Assembly (NCBI GenBank): GCA_025774805.1
Contig: JALGZR010000014.1
Span: forward strand, 1-64,000
Source of the DNA: a bacterium
GTDB taxonomy: Bacteria; ARS69
Direction of reading: 5' to 3'
DNA: 64,000 nt
The number at the start of each line of letters is the position of its first letter. Positions within the stretch are counted from its first letter, which is position 1. Under the pieces are notes generated by a model. The model searched no databases. It was given only the letters and a program-made list of their open reading frames with translations, and had not been told where the DNA came from. Positions 8,371-17,618 of this stretch are shown here, in pieces. The position numbers were made by a program, and so were the translations under genes.

Positions 8371-9306
8371 CTACTCATCTCCGCACTGGCAACCCGTATT
8401 GATCGTGCAGATCGTCTTCCCCGGGTTCCCCGCCGGATCCACTACCTCTACCGTGAAGTCCCATCCACAGTTGTCCGCCATGCGAGTGTAGGGGTTGGAT
8501 GTCGTCGGACCGCCGTCGGCCACGATGGTGGTGCCGTCGATGAGGAGAACCGCAACCTCGGTGGAGTCACCGGCCCCGAACGGGATCCGTTTGAAGCCCT
8601 CTGTGGGGGCGAAGCCCCCCCCGCGGTGGCCACAGGATCCCCCCCCCGGGGGGCAGCCCGCGCAGTCTTGGAGCTCGTAACGGTAAGCGAGCTGCCGGTA
8701 CGGAGTGGGGATGCCCCGCCGGTTCACGTCGGAGATCGTCACGATGAATGCGACGTCCCGGTCCTCAACGATCCGGGCACACGTGCCCAGGTTCCCGCCC
8801 TGGAGGGTTTCAATCGTGATTTCCGGTAATACGTTGTCGAAGTTGAGCAAGAAGCGATGGCGCGCGGGAGTGCTGTCGACGAGTCCCCGATCGTCGATCG
8901 CCCGGGCCCGCATCTCGTACCAGCCGTCGGCGAGGTCGAAGAAGATCTCGAAAGTGTCCGTCGTGCGGTCGGTCCACAACTCGTCGTCCTCGCCCTCCCC
9001 GAACTCACGCCGCGGCACGATCGAGCGGAGGACCCGCCCTTCGAGCCCGTCCGAAACGAGGTACAGGCTGTCGGTTTCGACGAGCTGGAATTGATAGGCG
9101 ACGACGTCGCTGTCGAGATCCGTTCCGCGCCAAATGAAAGTCACCCGGTCCGAGAAGGAGGTGTCCCCGGGGGCGACTTCGAAATACGTGAAGGGCTCGG
9201 TGTTGGTTCGAGGTTCGTTCTCAAACTTGAGCGGGCAACCGGCCACGATCGGGATCAACAGCAGGAGCCCGAACGGGATCAGCCCCGCCCGGCCGCGGAG
9301 ATCCAT
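8371..9306 (-). CDS. Hypothetical outer-membrane/periplasmic lipoprotein, Cys-rich C-terminus
   Basis: 311-aa protein with a lipoprotein signal peptide: Met-Asp-Leu-Arg start, hydrophobic core FGLLLLIPIVAGC and lipobox VAGC (Cys at about 24). The mature part is rich in Asp, Thr and aromatic residues and looks beta-rich, with phrases such as FDLADGWYEMRARAIDDRG and EVVDPAGN that recall Ig/fibronectin-like folds describing a thing and its context. The C-terminal third has clustered cysteines (CAGCPPGGGSCG, TGCQCGDE). No specific family recognised. ATG 9306 follows a GGGGG tract. It has its own strong promoter and is probably transcribed alone, although its upstream neighbour is in the same direction. 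Confidence 0.75.
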   Translation of the reverse strand: MDLRGRAGLIPFGLLLLIPIVAGCPLKFENEPRTNTEPFTYFEVAPGDTSFSDRVTFIWRGTDLDSDVVAYQFQLVETDSLYLVSDGLEGRVLRSIVPRREFGEGEDDELWTDRTTDTFEIFFDLADGWYEMRARAIDDRGLVDSTPARHRFLLNFDNVLPEITIETLQGGNLGTCARIVEDRDVAFIVTISDVNRRGIPTPYRQLAYRYELQDCAGCPPGGGSCGHRGGGFAPTEGFKRIPFGAGDSTEVAVLLIDGTTIVADGGPTTSNPYTRMADNCGWDFTVEVVDPAGNPGKTICTINTGCQCGDE

Positions 9307-9358
9307 GCGAAGCCCCCTAACTTCTGGTGAGGGACGCACTTGCACTGTAACTGCCGGG

Positions 9359-9387
9359 ACTATAGAAACACGTCCGCTCCCTGTCAA
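9359..9387 (-). promoter_or_regulatory. Strong sigma70-type promoter for the lipoprotein gene
   Basis: On the minus strand a perfect TTGACA (9387-9382), a 17-bp spacer, and TATAGT (9364-9359, 5 of 6). It lies 53 nt before the ATG at 9306; its -35 overlaps the stop codon of the upstream membrane glycosyltransferase gene. This is the best consensus promoter I see in the window. Confidence 0.72.
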
Positions 9388-10847
9388 GGCCACTCGCGGA
9401 GTCCTTCGGGGAGCATCCCCACCTGCCCGCCCGGCTGCAGGACGACCTGCATGCGCTTCGCCGGAGGGCTCCCCGGAGGCATCTCGCCCTCCCGCCGGTA
9501 GAGCCGCCCCTCCCAGAAGAGGCGAGCCATGGAGTCAAAGCCGTTCCGGAACACCCACGCGCTCCGGTGCTCATCGGGAATGCCGACGAACTCGATCGGC
9601 TGATCGGGCTCGAGGGCCCGAAAGTAGCCCCAGCGATTCCGAATGCCCAGCGTCCACCGACCGGCGATCGCCCAGTCCGCCTGCCGGTCCAGATTGCCCG
9701 CGATGAGCAGCGCGAGCGCTGCGAGCACCACGCCCCGCGCTCCCCACGTGCCGCCCGGGAGGGAGCGGTGGCGACGGAGCAGCGCCTGAGCGCCGAGCCC
9801 CAGCACGAGGCACGCTCCGAAGGAGGACAGGTATTGGAACCGCTCTCCCGATCCGGGCAGGAGGAGAAACGGCAGGGCGGCGACGAGAATCCAGAGGAAC
9901 CCGCCCCGGACGTCGTGCCCTCCGCGGAGGATCGCCGCGCCGAGCGCCGCTCCGCCGGCGACCAGGGAAAACCCCAGAGCGGGGCGCCGGAGCACGTCGC
10001 CGGCGAAGCTCACGAGGCCGTCGAGGCCTCCGCTCGGGCCGGCGGCCCAGAGGCTCTGGACCTCCCAGTAGCGGAGCGGCAGGAACCCTCCCAGTTCGAA
10101 GAACGCAGCGTTCTTGAGAACGTGGACTCCGGCGGACCACCGGTAGGGAGAGGCGGCCCCACCCCGATCGATCGACGAGGCGATGACGAGGTACCCGATC
10201 AGAAGGATCACGAACGGCAGCGCCTCGCGCGCCGTCGGCCAACGCGAAGGGGGTGAGTCCCGATCGCCGCGGACCGGCCACCACCAACCGACGAAGAGGA
10301 GGAGAGGGACGAACGCGACCGCCGTCTCCTTGGAGAGCAGAGCGAGGAAGAACGCGACGACCGAGAGGGTCGAGTGTCGGACCGATCCCGTGGCGCGGGC
10401 GCGGCGGAAGTGGTGGAGCGCCCCGAAGAGGAAGAGCGTGACGTACACCGACGTGATCCCGGAGGCCCAGGTCACCGCCTCCACGTGAATGAAGTGAAGC
10501 GCGAAGAAGAGCCCGGTGTAACGCACGGCTCGTCGATTGCCGTCCCCGAGGAGAGAGCGGGCCAGCACCATCGCCCCGATGGACGCCAGAGCGTGGAGAA
10601 GCACCCCCGCCAGATTCCACCCGACGGTACGCTCGCCGAGGAGGCCCCAGAGAATCCCGAAGTGGAGCCTCGGGATCGGCCGGTAGAAGTCGACGTCGTC
10701 CGTCGCGAAGAGCCGAAGACCCTCGCTCAGCGTCTGGAACGCGCTTCGCTCCAGGTTCAGGAAGTCGTCCGAGGCGAAGTAGTGATCGAGCGTCGCGCTG
10801 TAGAGGGCGAGGCACGCGATCAGAAGGAGGGCCGCGGGACGGATCAT
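9384..10847 (-). CDS. Multipass GT-C-type membrane glycosyltransferase (PMT/GT39-like)
   Basis: 487-aa polytopic membrane protein with roughly ten hydrophobic helices. The first loop carries an acidic pair (HYFASDDFLNL, about residues 23-33), followed by YRPIPRLHFG, the layout of GT-C enzymes that use polyprenyl-phosphate sugars in the periplasm. SKETAVAFVPLLLF is a motif frequent in bacterial PMT/ArnT-like and TPR-linked membrane glycosyltransferases. The C-terminal about 90 residues are soluble. Its start overlaps the GT2 gene upstream (ATGA), so it is part of the same glycan operon. Acceptor and sugar unknown. Confidence 0.7.
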   Translation of the reverse strand: MIRPAALLLIACLALYSATLDHYFASDDFLNLERSAFQTLSEGLRLFATDDVDFYRPIPRLHFGILWGLLGERTVGWNLAGVLLHALASIGAMVLARSLLGDGNRRAVRYTGLFFALHFIHVEAVTWASGITSVYVTLFLFGALHHFRRARATGSVRHSTLSVVAFFLALLSKETAVAFVPLLLFVGWWWPVRGDRDSPPSRWPTAREALPFVILLIGYLVIASSIDRGGAASPYRWSAGVHVLKNAAFFELGGFLPLRYWEVQSLWAAGPSGGLDGLVSFAGDVLRRPALGFSLVAGGAALGAAILRGGHDVRGGFLWILVAALPFLLLPGSGERFQYLSSFGACLVLGLGAQALLRRHRSLPGGTWGARGVVLAALALLIAGNLDRQADWAIAGRWTLGIRNRWGYFRALEPDQPIEFVGIPDEHRSAWVFRNGFDSMARLFWEGRLYRREGEMPPGSPPAKRMQVVLQPGGQVGMLPEGLREWP

Positions 10848-11782
10848 GGGGCGGGTCCCCGGGAGCGACGGTAGCCGTCGAGGTAGGCCGCTGCCCGTAT
10901 GAAATCGAACAGGAAGTCGGCCCGAGCCCCGGCGGGAAGGCGGGCCGCGAGACGGGCCGCGTTTCGCCAGAAGAGAGGTCGGCAGAGCACGCGCGCGGCG
11001 AGCTTCCGCACGGTGCCGCGGGGACCATCCCGCCGAAAGTCGATCGGGTCCACCAGGTGGAGTTGCAGCTCCTCCCGGGATCGCGGCACCTTGCGGGTCA
11101 GGACCGGGAGCATCCGCTCGCCGTATCGCCGGAGACGCTCGGCCATCCTGGGCACGGAATTGAGATCGAGATGCCAGGACACGGCCTCGGGCGCGTGGCG
11201 GAAGCGCGCACCGTGATCCGCCAGACGGTAGCCCATCTCCGTGTCCTCCCCCCCGTACTCGTCGAACTCCTCGTCGAACCCGCCGGCCCTCCGGAGGAGC
11301 GGCGCCGCGACCGAGGAGTTCCCCGTCATGAAGTAGCGGGGAGGGATCTCCTTCCCTTCCCCCACCTTCTTCACCCCGCGGGAATCGACGTACTCGACGA
11401 AAGCGCTCCGCGGAATCTCGAGGGCCGTTCGGATGTTGCCCAGGACCACGGTATCCGGACCCTCGTGGCCGGCGGCGTGGGCGGCCAGGAAGCCCGGACC
11501 GACCTCCATGTCGCCGTCGAGAAAGAGAACGACGTCTCCCGTCGCCCGGGCGATTCCGGAGTTGCGCGTCGCGCTCCTCCCCCGCCTCACGGGGTGCCGG
11601 ATCACCTGGACGTCGAGGGCGAGCCCGAGGGACGCGACATGGGACGAGAGCTCCGCGTCCGCCCCGTCGTCGATCACGATCACCTCGTGATCGGGGGGAT
11701 GGTGCTGGCTCGCGAGACTCCGCAAGGTGCGAGCCACGAGGTCGCGACGACCGTGCGTGGGGACGACGACGGAGATCTTCAT
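10844..11782 (-). CDS. Family 2 glycosyltransferase
   Basis: 312-aa GT-A fold enzyme. It begins ISVVVPTHGRRDLVARTLRS, and then shows nucleotide-sugar binding VIVIDDG (about 35-41), the metal-binding FLDGDMEV (DxD-like, about 88-95), and the GGEDTEMGYRL acceptor-site motif. It probably transfers a sugar from an NDP-sugar to a lipid-linked intermediate at the cytoplasmic face. It overlaps the flippase gene upstream and the GT-C gene downstream, both by ATGA junctions. Confidence 0.85.
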   Translation of the reverse strand: MKISVVVPTHGRRDLVARTLRSLASQHHPPDHEVIVIDDGADAELSSHVASLGLALDVQVIRHPVRRGRSATRNSGIARATGDVVLFLDGDMEVGPGFLAAHAAGHEGPDTVVLGNIRTALEIPRSAFVEYVDSRGVKKVGEGKEIPPRYFMTGNSSVAAPLLRRAGGFDEEFDEYGGEDTEMGYRLADHGARFRHAPEAVSWHLDLNSVPRMAERLRRYGERMLPVLTRKVPRSREELQLHLVDPIDFRRDGPRGTVRKLAARVLCRPLFWRNAARLAARLPAGARADFLFDFIRAAAYLDGYRRSRGPAP

Positions 11783-13248
11783 GCCGGCCTCTCCCTCACC
11801 ATCTCCCGGACGACGCTCGGCAGAGAGAGGAGCTCCCGCCGCGTGAGGGCGCGAGCCGGCACGAGGAGCACGGGAAAGGCGAGAAGCATCGCGAGCCGCA
11901 GCGTGAGCCCCACCCCCAGAGGAAGGTCCCCGAGGAGGTCGCCGAGGAGCAGCACACCGACCGCCGCCGCGACGACCATGGCCATCTTGCCGAGGGGGAA
12001 GGGAATCGGGAACTGCCGATGCGACTCGCGCAGCGTGAGTGCCGCGAGGGCGACGTTCGTCGCGACCGTCGCCAGGGCCGCCCCCGTCTCTCGATAGAGG
12101 GGAATCAGCAAAAGGTTCAGGAGCACGTTGAGACCGGCGGCCAGGGCGACGAACAGCGGCAACCGTCGAGTGTCGCCCGCGACTTGGAGTCCGGTGCCGA
12201 ACACCTGGGACGCCGCGTAGAGACAGGTCGCCAGCGCCAGAAACGGAATCACCACGATCGCGCCCTCGAACGTCGGGGTTCCGACGACCGCGAGGATCTC
12301 CCGCCGGAGAATCGCGATCGCGAGAGCTCCTCCCACGAGGCCGACGAAGAGATGGCGGAAGACTTTGGCGATCTCCTGGGGACCTTCCGGCCGGCGCGCC
12401 CGGGAGAAGGCGAAGGAGGGCCAGGCGAGATGGAAAGAGGTCATCAGGAGTGCGATCGGCAGGCAGATCTCGGAACCGAAGCTGTAGATGCCGACGGCAT
12501 CGAGGTCGGCGAGCATCCGGAGGAGATAGACGTCCACGTGGCTGAGCGCCCAGAGCCCGAATGCCGAGGGCACGAGGGGAAGACCGAACCGGAGCATCCG
12601 GGCGGTGCGCGCGCGGACCCCCCGCAGGTCGATGCGCGTTCGGGCCAGGAGGCGGAGAATGGCCACCGAGCCCACGACGGCCGGTCCGGCCAGGTTGCCG
12701 ACGAGGAAGCCCTCCACCCCCAGACCGAGACCCAGGACGAGCACCAGCGTCAGGGTCAACGAGATCGCCCCCTTCACGGTCATCAGCAGGGCGAAGTCCC
12801 GCGAACGATCGTCGGCCCTCAGGTGACCGAGGAAGAGTTGGAACTGGGCGGAGAAGAACGCGATCCCCACGGCCAGGGCGAAGAGCCCCCCGTGCGCGGC
12901 GGTTCCGAAGAGAGCCCGCGAGGCGAGGTCCCGTCCGAGGAGAAACGGAAGGGCGAGGAGAACGTCGATCGCCGGAACGAGCGCGAAGAGACCGACGCGC
13001 AGACGGGTCCGCTCGTCTGGGTCGTGGGTCTCGTGATGGAATCGAATGAGCGCCGTGACGAGTCCCATCTCGAAGAGGAGGTGCAGGAAGTTCGTCGCGG
13101 CGAGGAGCAGGGAGAACACCCCGTACTCCTCGGTCGAGAGACGCCGGGCGATGACGGGGAGCAGAACCGCCCGACTGACTCCGCCCACCATCGAGCCCAC
13201 GGCATAGGCCACGGCATGCCGGGCGACGGAGGCGGTCGGTCGACTCAC
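11779..13248 (-). CDS. Wzx-like polysaccharide flippase (MOP/MATE superfamily)
   Basis: 489-aa protein with about 12-14 hydrophobic helices and the MOP-superfamily opening VAYAVGSMVGGVSRAVLLPV followed by STEEYGVFSLLL, where a polysaccharide exporter normally has its GxYGxxS/ALL motif. Proteins of this group move lipid-linked oligosaccharide repeat units across the inner membrane. The GTG start at 13248 overlaps the stop of the GT4 gene (GTGA). Neighbouring glycosyltransferases on both sides support the role. I cannot say which glycan it carries. Confidence 0.85.
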   Translation of the reverse strand: MSRPTASVARHAVAYAVGSMVGGVSRAVLLPVIARRLSTEEYGVFSLLLAATNFLHLLFEMGLVTALIRFHHETHDPDERTRLRVGLFALVPAIDVLLALPFLLGRDLASRALFGTAAHGGLFALAVGIAFFSAQFQLFLGHLRADDRSRDFALLMTVKGAISLTLTLVLVLGLGLGVEGFLVGNLAGPAVVGSVAILRLLARTRIDLRGVRARTARMLRFGLPLVPSAFGLWALSHVDVYLLRMLADLDAVGIYSFGSEICLPIALLMTSFHLAWPSFAFSRARRPEGPQEIAKVFRHLFVGLVGGALAIAILRREILAVVGTPTFEGAIVVIPFLALATCLYAASQVFGTGLQVAGDTRRLPLFVALAAGLNVLLNLLLIPLYRETGAALATVATNVALAALTLRESHRQFPIPFPLGKMAMVVAAAVGVLLLGDLLGDLPLGVGLTLRLAMLLAFPVLLVPARALTRRELLSLPSVVREMVRERPA

Positions 13249-14414
13249 GCCTCCTCCCCCGCCCGGGGACCGTGTTCGATCTCCGCCGTCCGATTCGCCG
13301 GGGGCGGAACGGCGTTCCCCGCCTCGTCCATCCACCCGAGCCGGCGATACGTCGCGTAGATCCGCTCCACGATCCGATCCGCGGCGTGCACCCGCTCGAC
13401 CCATTCGCGACCGGCCCGAGCCCGCTCGGCCAGCGAGCCGGGGTCCCGGGCGAGGGCGACGAGGCGGTCCTCCAGGGTCTCGGGGGTCTCGAGGAGGAAC
13501 GGATGGGGCTCGAGGAACTCCGCCAGGGAAGGAGTCATCGAGGTCAGGCAGGGAATGCCCATCGCCATCGCCTCGAGGGAGTTCATTCCGTACCCCGTGG
13601 CTCCGTGGTCCCCCACTTGATCGACGAGGAGATTCCCGGCGCGCTTGCGGCGCAGCGCCTCGCCGTGCGTGAGCCCCTCGATCAGGTCGAGGGAGAAGTC
13701 GACCGATCGCCGGGCCCGCTCGACGGCGGCGAGGAGCAACTCCGTTCCCTTGACCGCGCGATTCCGAGGGGCGTGGACGATGCGCAGCTTGTCGACGCGG
13801 GGCTCCCGGAACTCGTGTCGCGAGGCGTCGAAGGGGATGAAGAAGTACTCGAGGGTGGGATCGATTTCGAGGTGATCCCACTCGCAGGTGAGATTGAGAT
13901 CGGAGATCTCCCGGATCGACGGGAACACTCCGCGGTCCCGGAGGTCGGTGCCCAGGTAGTAGCTGACGATGCGCTTGCCCCTCCGTTTCATCTCCCGGAG
14001 AAAGCGGGCGTCGCGATAGAACCCGACCCCGGACTCGAGGTGGTAGATGTCGAAGGTGTCGAGCCGGTGCCGCGCGATGGCCCGCCGGATCCGGGGGCCC
14101 CAGAGGACCTCCTCCCGGAACCGGAAGAGCGCGGCCTCGAGGCGGGAGCGCGGACGCCAGATCGGAGGACCTTCACCGGGGGGCCTCACCCGCTTGGGGC
14201 GGTGGCCGTGGATCCGGTTCATCACGCCCTTGAGGGCCATGTGCCCGGAGGTTCCGCGCAGCATCGGCAGGTGGAGGCAGATGTCCTCCTCGAACTCGTT
14301 CACGCACTCGCAGAGCGTTACGAGTCGCGCCTCGTGTCCATGCCGGCGATGCGCCTCGACGAACGCGTTCGCCATACCGACCCAGTTCTGATCGCAGAGA
14401 TGGAGGATTCGCAA
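13245..14414 (-). CDS. Family 4 glycosyltransferase (GT-B fold)
   Basis: 389-aa retaining glycosyltransferase. The N-terminal Rossmann domain begins MRILHLCDQNWVGMANAFVE. The C-terminal domain carries RIVHAPRNRAVKGTELLLAA and the sugar-nucleotide motif YGMNSLEAMAMGIPCLTS (E-x7-E region replaced by a shorter form). Glycine-rich GATGYGMNSLEAM matches proteins that also recognise acceptors via the N-terminal half. It lies 19 bp downstream of the amidohydrolase gene and overlaps the flippase gene. Confidence 0.82.
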   Translation of the reverse strand: MRILHLCDQNWVGMANAFVEAHRRHGHEARLVTLCECVNEFEEDICLHLPMLRGTSGHMALKGVMNRIHGHRPKRVRPPGEGPPIWRPRSRLEAALFRFREEVLWGPRIRRAIARHRLDTFDIYHLESGVGFYRDARFLREMKRRGKRIVSYYLGTDLRDRGVFPSIREISDLNLTCEWDHLEIDPTLEYFFIPFDASRHEFREPRVDKLRIVHAPRNRAVKGTELLLAAVERARRSVDFSLDLIEGLTHGEALRRKRAGNLLVDQVGDHGATGYGMNSLEAMAMGIPCLTSMTPSLAEFLEPHPFLLETPETLEDRLVALARDPGSLAERARAGREWVERVHAADRIVERIYATYRRLGWMDEAGNAVPPPANRTAEIEHGPRAGEEA

Positions 14415-14433
14415 ACCGCTTCCCCGCGGATCG

Positions 14434-15195
14434 TCACCCGACCCGCTTGCGGCGGATCAGGCGCAGGAAATTCTCACCCAGAACCAGTCGCCGCTCCTCG
14501 TCGCTGGGGTTCGCTCCCTCGAAGACCGCGAGATAGGCGGCGGGCCATCCCAGCGGATAGTCGCTCCCGAAGACGATCCGTTCCGGCCCGAGACGATCCA
14601 GCGCGATCCGGAGGGAGTAGTACTCCCGGATCGACTCGGTGCCGAGATAGGCGTTCGGGAGTGCGCGTCGCTGCATCTCCCGGGAGCACTCCTGCTGCAA
14701 CGTCGGCAGGTCCCCTCCGAGGTGCCCCAGGATGATCGCGGCCTCCGGATGGCGTTCCGCGACGTCGAGACCGTACCGCCAGCTCGCCATCTCCTGCCAC
14801 CGCCCGCAGTGGACGATCACCGGCAGGCGCCGTCGTTCGGCGAACTCGAGAAAGGGGCGCCAGCCCGGATCGTCGACGCGGAGTCGCTCGAGGGAAGGGT
14901 GGATCTTCAGCCCGGCGACGTGCCCCGCGTGCTCCTCGAGGAAAGCGAAGGTGCGGTCGGGTTCGTCGGGGACGATCCAGGGGAAGAAGTGAAACCCGTC
15001 CGGATCGGGCTCGAGAGCGGCCGCGAGCCCCTCGTTGTCCACCCGATCGGTCGTTGTCAGTACCGCGCCGTCGATGCCCGAGCGACGGAGCGCATCGCGG
15101 ATGTCGTCGAGCGTGGCCCCCGGCCAACCCACGCGCTCCGGAGCCCACTCCCCCCAGTGGATGTGGCCGTCGATGACCACCGGCTTCGCAGTCAT
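14434..15195 (-). CDS. Amidohydrolase-2 family (TIM-barrel) metal-dependent hydrolase
   Basis: 253-aa TIM-barrel protein of the amidohydrolase_2 type. Metal-ligand motifs are in order: DGHIHWG (HxH at 11-13), VIVHCG (H129), LGHLGGD (H158) and FGSDYPLGW (D212). Such enzymes hydrolyse or decarboxylate small carboxylic or cyclic substrates; the substrate here is not readable. Its ATG overlaps the stop of the secreted propeller gene, and a glycosyltransferase follows at 19 bp. It may be a passenger enzyme in the glycan operon. Confidence 0.8.
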   Translation of the reverse strand: MTAKPVVIDGHIHWGEWAPERVGWPGATLDDIRDALRRSGIDGAVLTTTDRVDNEGLAAALEPDPDGFHFFPWIVPDEPDRTFAFLEEHAGHVAGLKIHPSLERLRVDDPGWRPFLEFAERRRLPVIVHCGRWQEMASWRYGLDVAERHPEAAIILGHLGGDLPTLQQECSREMQRRALPNAYLGTESIREYYSLRIALDRLGPERIVFGSDYPLGWPAAYLAVFEGANPSDEERRLVLGENFLRLIRRKRVG

Positions 15196-17618
15196 CGGAG
15201 AACGGCGACCTTTCCCTCGTAGATCTCACCCGAGGCGGTCACGGCGGTGATCACGTACACTCCGGACTCGACGATCTGGGAGCCGAGATTCCGTCCGTCC
15301 CAAGTCTTCGTGCCGGCCAGATTCTCTCCCTCGTATACGAGCTCGCCCGTGATCGTGTAGATGCGCAGCGTCGCGCGCTCGTCCGGGGCGAGGGCGGCGA
15401 AGCTGAGCGGCCCGTCGTGGTCGGGACGGTACGGATTCGGGAACGCCTGCGGATCGAGGCGATCCCCCCCCTCGGTGCGAATCGCGGAGAGATTGAGGCG
15501 GGCGATGCCTCCGGTGAGGGTGCCGACGTAGACGGTGCGGCCGGTGCGGTCGACCTCGAGTCCGGTGATCGATTGATCCGGGAGCGGACAGCCCTCGAGC
15601 TGATCATACCAGCGCCACGTCTGCGCGTCGGGGGAGACGCGCACGAGACCCGAGCTCTCGGTCCCGAGCCAGACGTGCTGGTCCCAGTCGAACGTCGCCA
15701 CCAGATACGGAAGGGGATTGCGGCCTCCGAGCTGGGACGCGGACGGGTCCAGGAACGTCCACGTCGCGGACGCACCGGCGCCGATGTCGGGACCGATCTG
15801 CCCGAGGATGATCCCGTTCTGTCCGACGAGCCAGATCTGGTCGGAGGAGTCGATCTCGATGTCCCAGGCCTCCCCGAGGTCTCCGATCTCCGAGGCGAGC
15901 AGAAACGACGTGTACCGATCGTCTCCCTTGGCGGACGGGGTCCCCGCGACGTCCATCACGTAGACCTGACCGGGACGGTTCGTGGTGTTCCGCGTCGTGA
16001 TCCAGGCCCTTCCCCGGCTGTCGAAGGCGAAATCGGTCAGGAGCGGGTTCGCTCCGTCGATGAGCTGCTCGATGCCGAAGTTCGAGACCTCCAGACTCGG
16101 ATACTCGATGATGGACATGCCGCCCTCGATCTGTCCGTACGCGATCCAGAGATTGTCCTCGGAGTCGAGGTGCATCGCCGCCACGTTCTTTCCCTGGGTG
16201 CGCCGCGACGCGTTCTCGGCCGTGTTGGTGTACTGGTCCAGACTGCCCGTCCGGGGGAAGTAGCGATTCACCCCCCCGAACTCCCGGCTCACCGCCGTGC
16301 CGAACCAGACGGTCGTGTCGGGCCAGACCTCGACGTGGACGACTTCGTTGTGGAGAATATCGTCGTCCTCCGTCACCGAACTCCAGGTCCCGTCACGGAA
16401 GATGCCGAGGCCGTTGCCCGGATTCGTGTCGGTGCCCAGGCTCCCCGTTCCGAAGTAGAGGATTCCGTCCGACGAGAGCGCGATGTCGGCGACCTGCGGA
16501 GCGTGCGGCCCCAGGGGAGGCGGGCAGCTCCAGGTGGAATCGGCGGAGTCCCACACGGCGAACGCGAGCCTCCTCGTGCCGACCACGATCCGGCCGCCGG
16601 TGTCCACTGCGATCTCTCGGGGGATGTAGCTCGTGTCGGGAAGACACGTGCCGGTTCTCGGTACGATCTCGAGCCCGATCGGGGAGGACGAGAGGTCGAG
16701 GATGAAGAGCCTTCTCACATCTCCCGCCTCTTCGGTGAGAACGTACATGGTGTCGCCGCGGTGGAAGAGGTCGAGGACGTTGTGACCGTCGAAGTCGGTG
16801 AGGCTTGCGAGAGTCGTCCCGTCCCAGACCTGGAGCCCCGAGCCGGTCCCCATCCAGAGGACCTGCCCGGGGAAATCGGGGTGCGGTGCCGAGGCCAGCT
16901 TCTTCACGTTGTTCGAGGCGAGCCCGTCCGCCTGGGTCAGCGCCACTCCGAAGTCGGCCGGCTGAACCGACTCGTCGCGGCGCCAGAGCCCCTGCCCGCT
17001 GGTACCGAACCAGATCGTGTCGCCCACGCCGAGCACGGCGCGACCGACCTCGAGAGGCGGAGTGACCGCACCGGGAGTGAATCGAAATCCCCCCTCGTCG
17101 TCACGCTCCACGGTGATGATCACGAACCCCCCTCCTTCGGGAGAGCCCTGCGCGTTGATCTGGTCGACGCTGACGACGAACATCCGGTTGCCCGACGCCC
17201 CCATCGCGGTGACGAGATCGCTCCAGAGCTCGTTGAACGAGCTCAAGTCCGTCAAGTGGTTGCCGGCCGAATCGAAGATCGAGATCCCGCTGTCCGTCGT
17301 TCCGACCCACACGTTGCCGAAGGCGTCTTCGGCCAAGCAGCTGATGTCCGTGGAGATCAATCCCTCCCGGTCGGTGATCTTGCGCTGCTCCGGGTTCCCA
17401 CCCGCGATCTGGGAGACGTCGATGCGGATGATGCCGCCGTCGGCTCCGACCCACGCGATGTTCTCCCGCATGAGGATCTCGGCGACGTCGCCGGTGGGAG
17501 AGTAAAGCGTCCAATCGGCGGACTCGTCGCATTGGGCCCGGGCGCGATCCCCCGCGAACGGGAGGAGGCCGAGAACGAGGAGTCCGATGCCGAGAAGTCC
17601 AGGTGGTCGCACGCTCAA
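15192..17618 (-). CDS. Secreted two-component-regulator-propeller-like protein with FlgD/T9SS-like C-terminal module
   Basis: About 808 aa. The TTG start overlaps the upstream stop (TTGA) and has AAGGAG 6 nt before it. The signal peptide has a hydrophobic core (LLGIGLLVLGLLPF) and a likely cleavage after ARA at about residue 28. The body has repeated blades with motifs such as NVWVGTTDSGISIF, IWFGTSGQGLW, LWMGTGSGLQVWDG, HVWLGTESSGLVRV and VYVGTLTGGIARL, the regulator-propeller (PF07494-like) pattern. The last about 85 residues (FPNPYRPDHDG..., LRIYTITGELVYEG, WDGRNLGSQIVESGVYV) are the FlgD-Ig/type-A sorting-like domain common in FCB bacteria. There is no kinase domain. Probably a surface or secreted protein. 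Confidence 0.82.
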   Translation of the reverse strand: MSVRPPGLLGIGLLVLGLLPFAGDRARAQCDESADWTLYSPTGDVAEILMRENIAWVGADGGIIRIDVSQIAGGNPEQRKITDREGLISTDISCLAEDAFGNVWVGTTDSGISIFDSAGNHLTDLSSFNELWSDLVTAMGASGNRMFVVSVDQINAQGSPEGGGFVIITVERDDEGGFRFTPGAVTPPLEVGRAVLGVGDTIWFGTSGQGLWRRDESVQPADFGVALTQADGLASNNVKKLASAPHPDFPGQVLWMGTGSGLQVWDGTTLASLTDFDGHNVLDLFHRGDTMYVLTEEAGDVRRLFILDLSSSPIGLEIVPRTGTCLPDTSYIPREIAVDTGGRIVVGTRRLAFAVWDSADSTWSCPPPLGPHAPQVADIALSSDGILYFGTGSLGTDTNPGNGLGIFRDGTWSSVTEDDDILHNEVVHVEVWPDTTVWFGTAVSREFGGVNRYFPRTGSLDQYTNTAENASRRTQGKNVAAMHLDSEDNLWIAYGQIEGGMSIIEYPSLEVSNFGIEQLIDGANPLLTDFAFDSRGRAWITTRNTTNRPGQVYVMDVAGTPSAKGDDRYTSFLLASEIGDLGEAWDIEIDSSDQIWLVGQNGIILGQIGPDIGAGASATWTFLDPSASQLGGRNPLPYLVATFDWDQHVWLGTESSGLVRVSPDAQTWRWYDQLEGCPLPDQSITGLEVDRTGRTVYVGTLTGGIARLNLSAIRTEGGDRLDPQAFPNPYRPDHDGPLSFAALAPDERATLRIYTITGELVYEGENLAGTKTWDGRNLGSQIVESGVYVITAVTASGEIYEGKVAVLR

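Noticed and set aside
7965..8402. 145-codon + strand frame in the intergenic region
   Set aside because: Its RER/SRGR repeats come from the 18-bp tandem repeat; no ribosome site, no homology pattern, and it runs into the antisense of the lipoprotein gene.
12019..13359. 446-codon + strand open frame opposite the flippase gene
   Set aside because: Charged, low-complexity translation with no family resemblance; antisense to a clear membrane transporter.
15192..17618. Calling the propeller protein a hybrid two-component sensor kinase
   Set aside because: There is no TM helix after the propeller and no kinase or receiver domain; it ends in a FlgD-like secreted-protein module.
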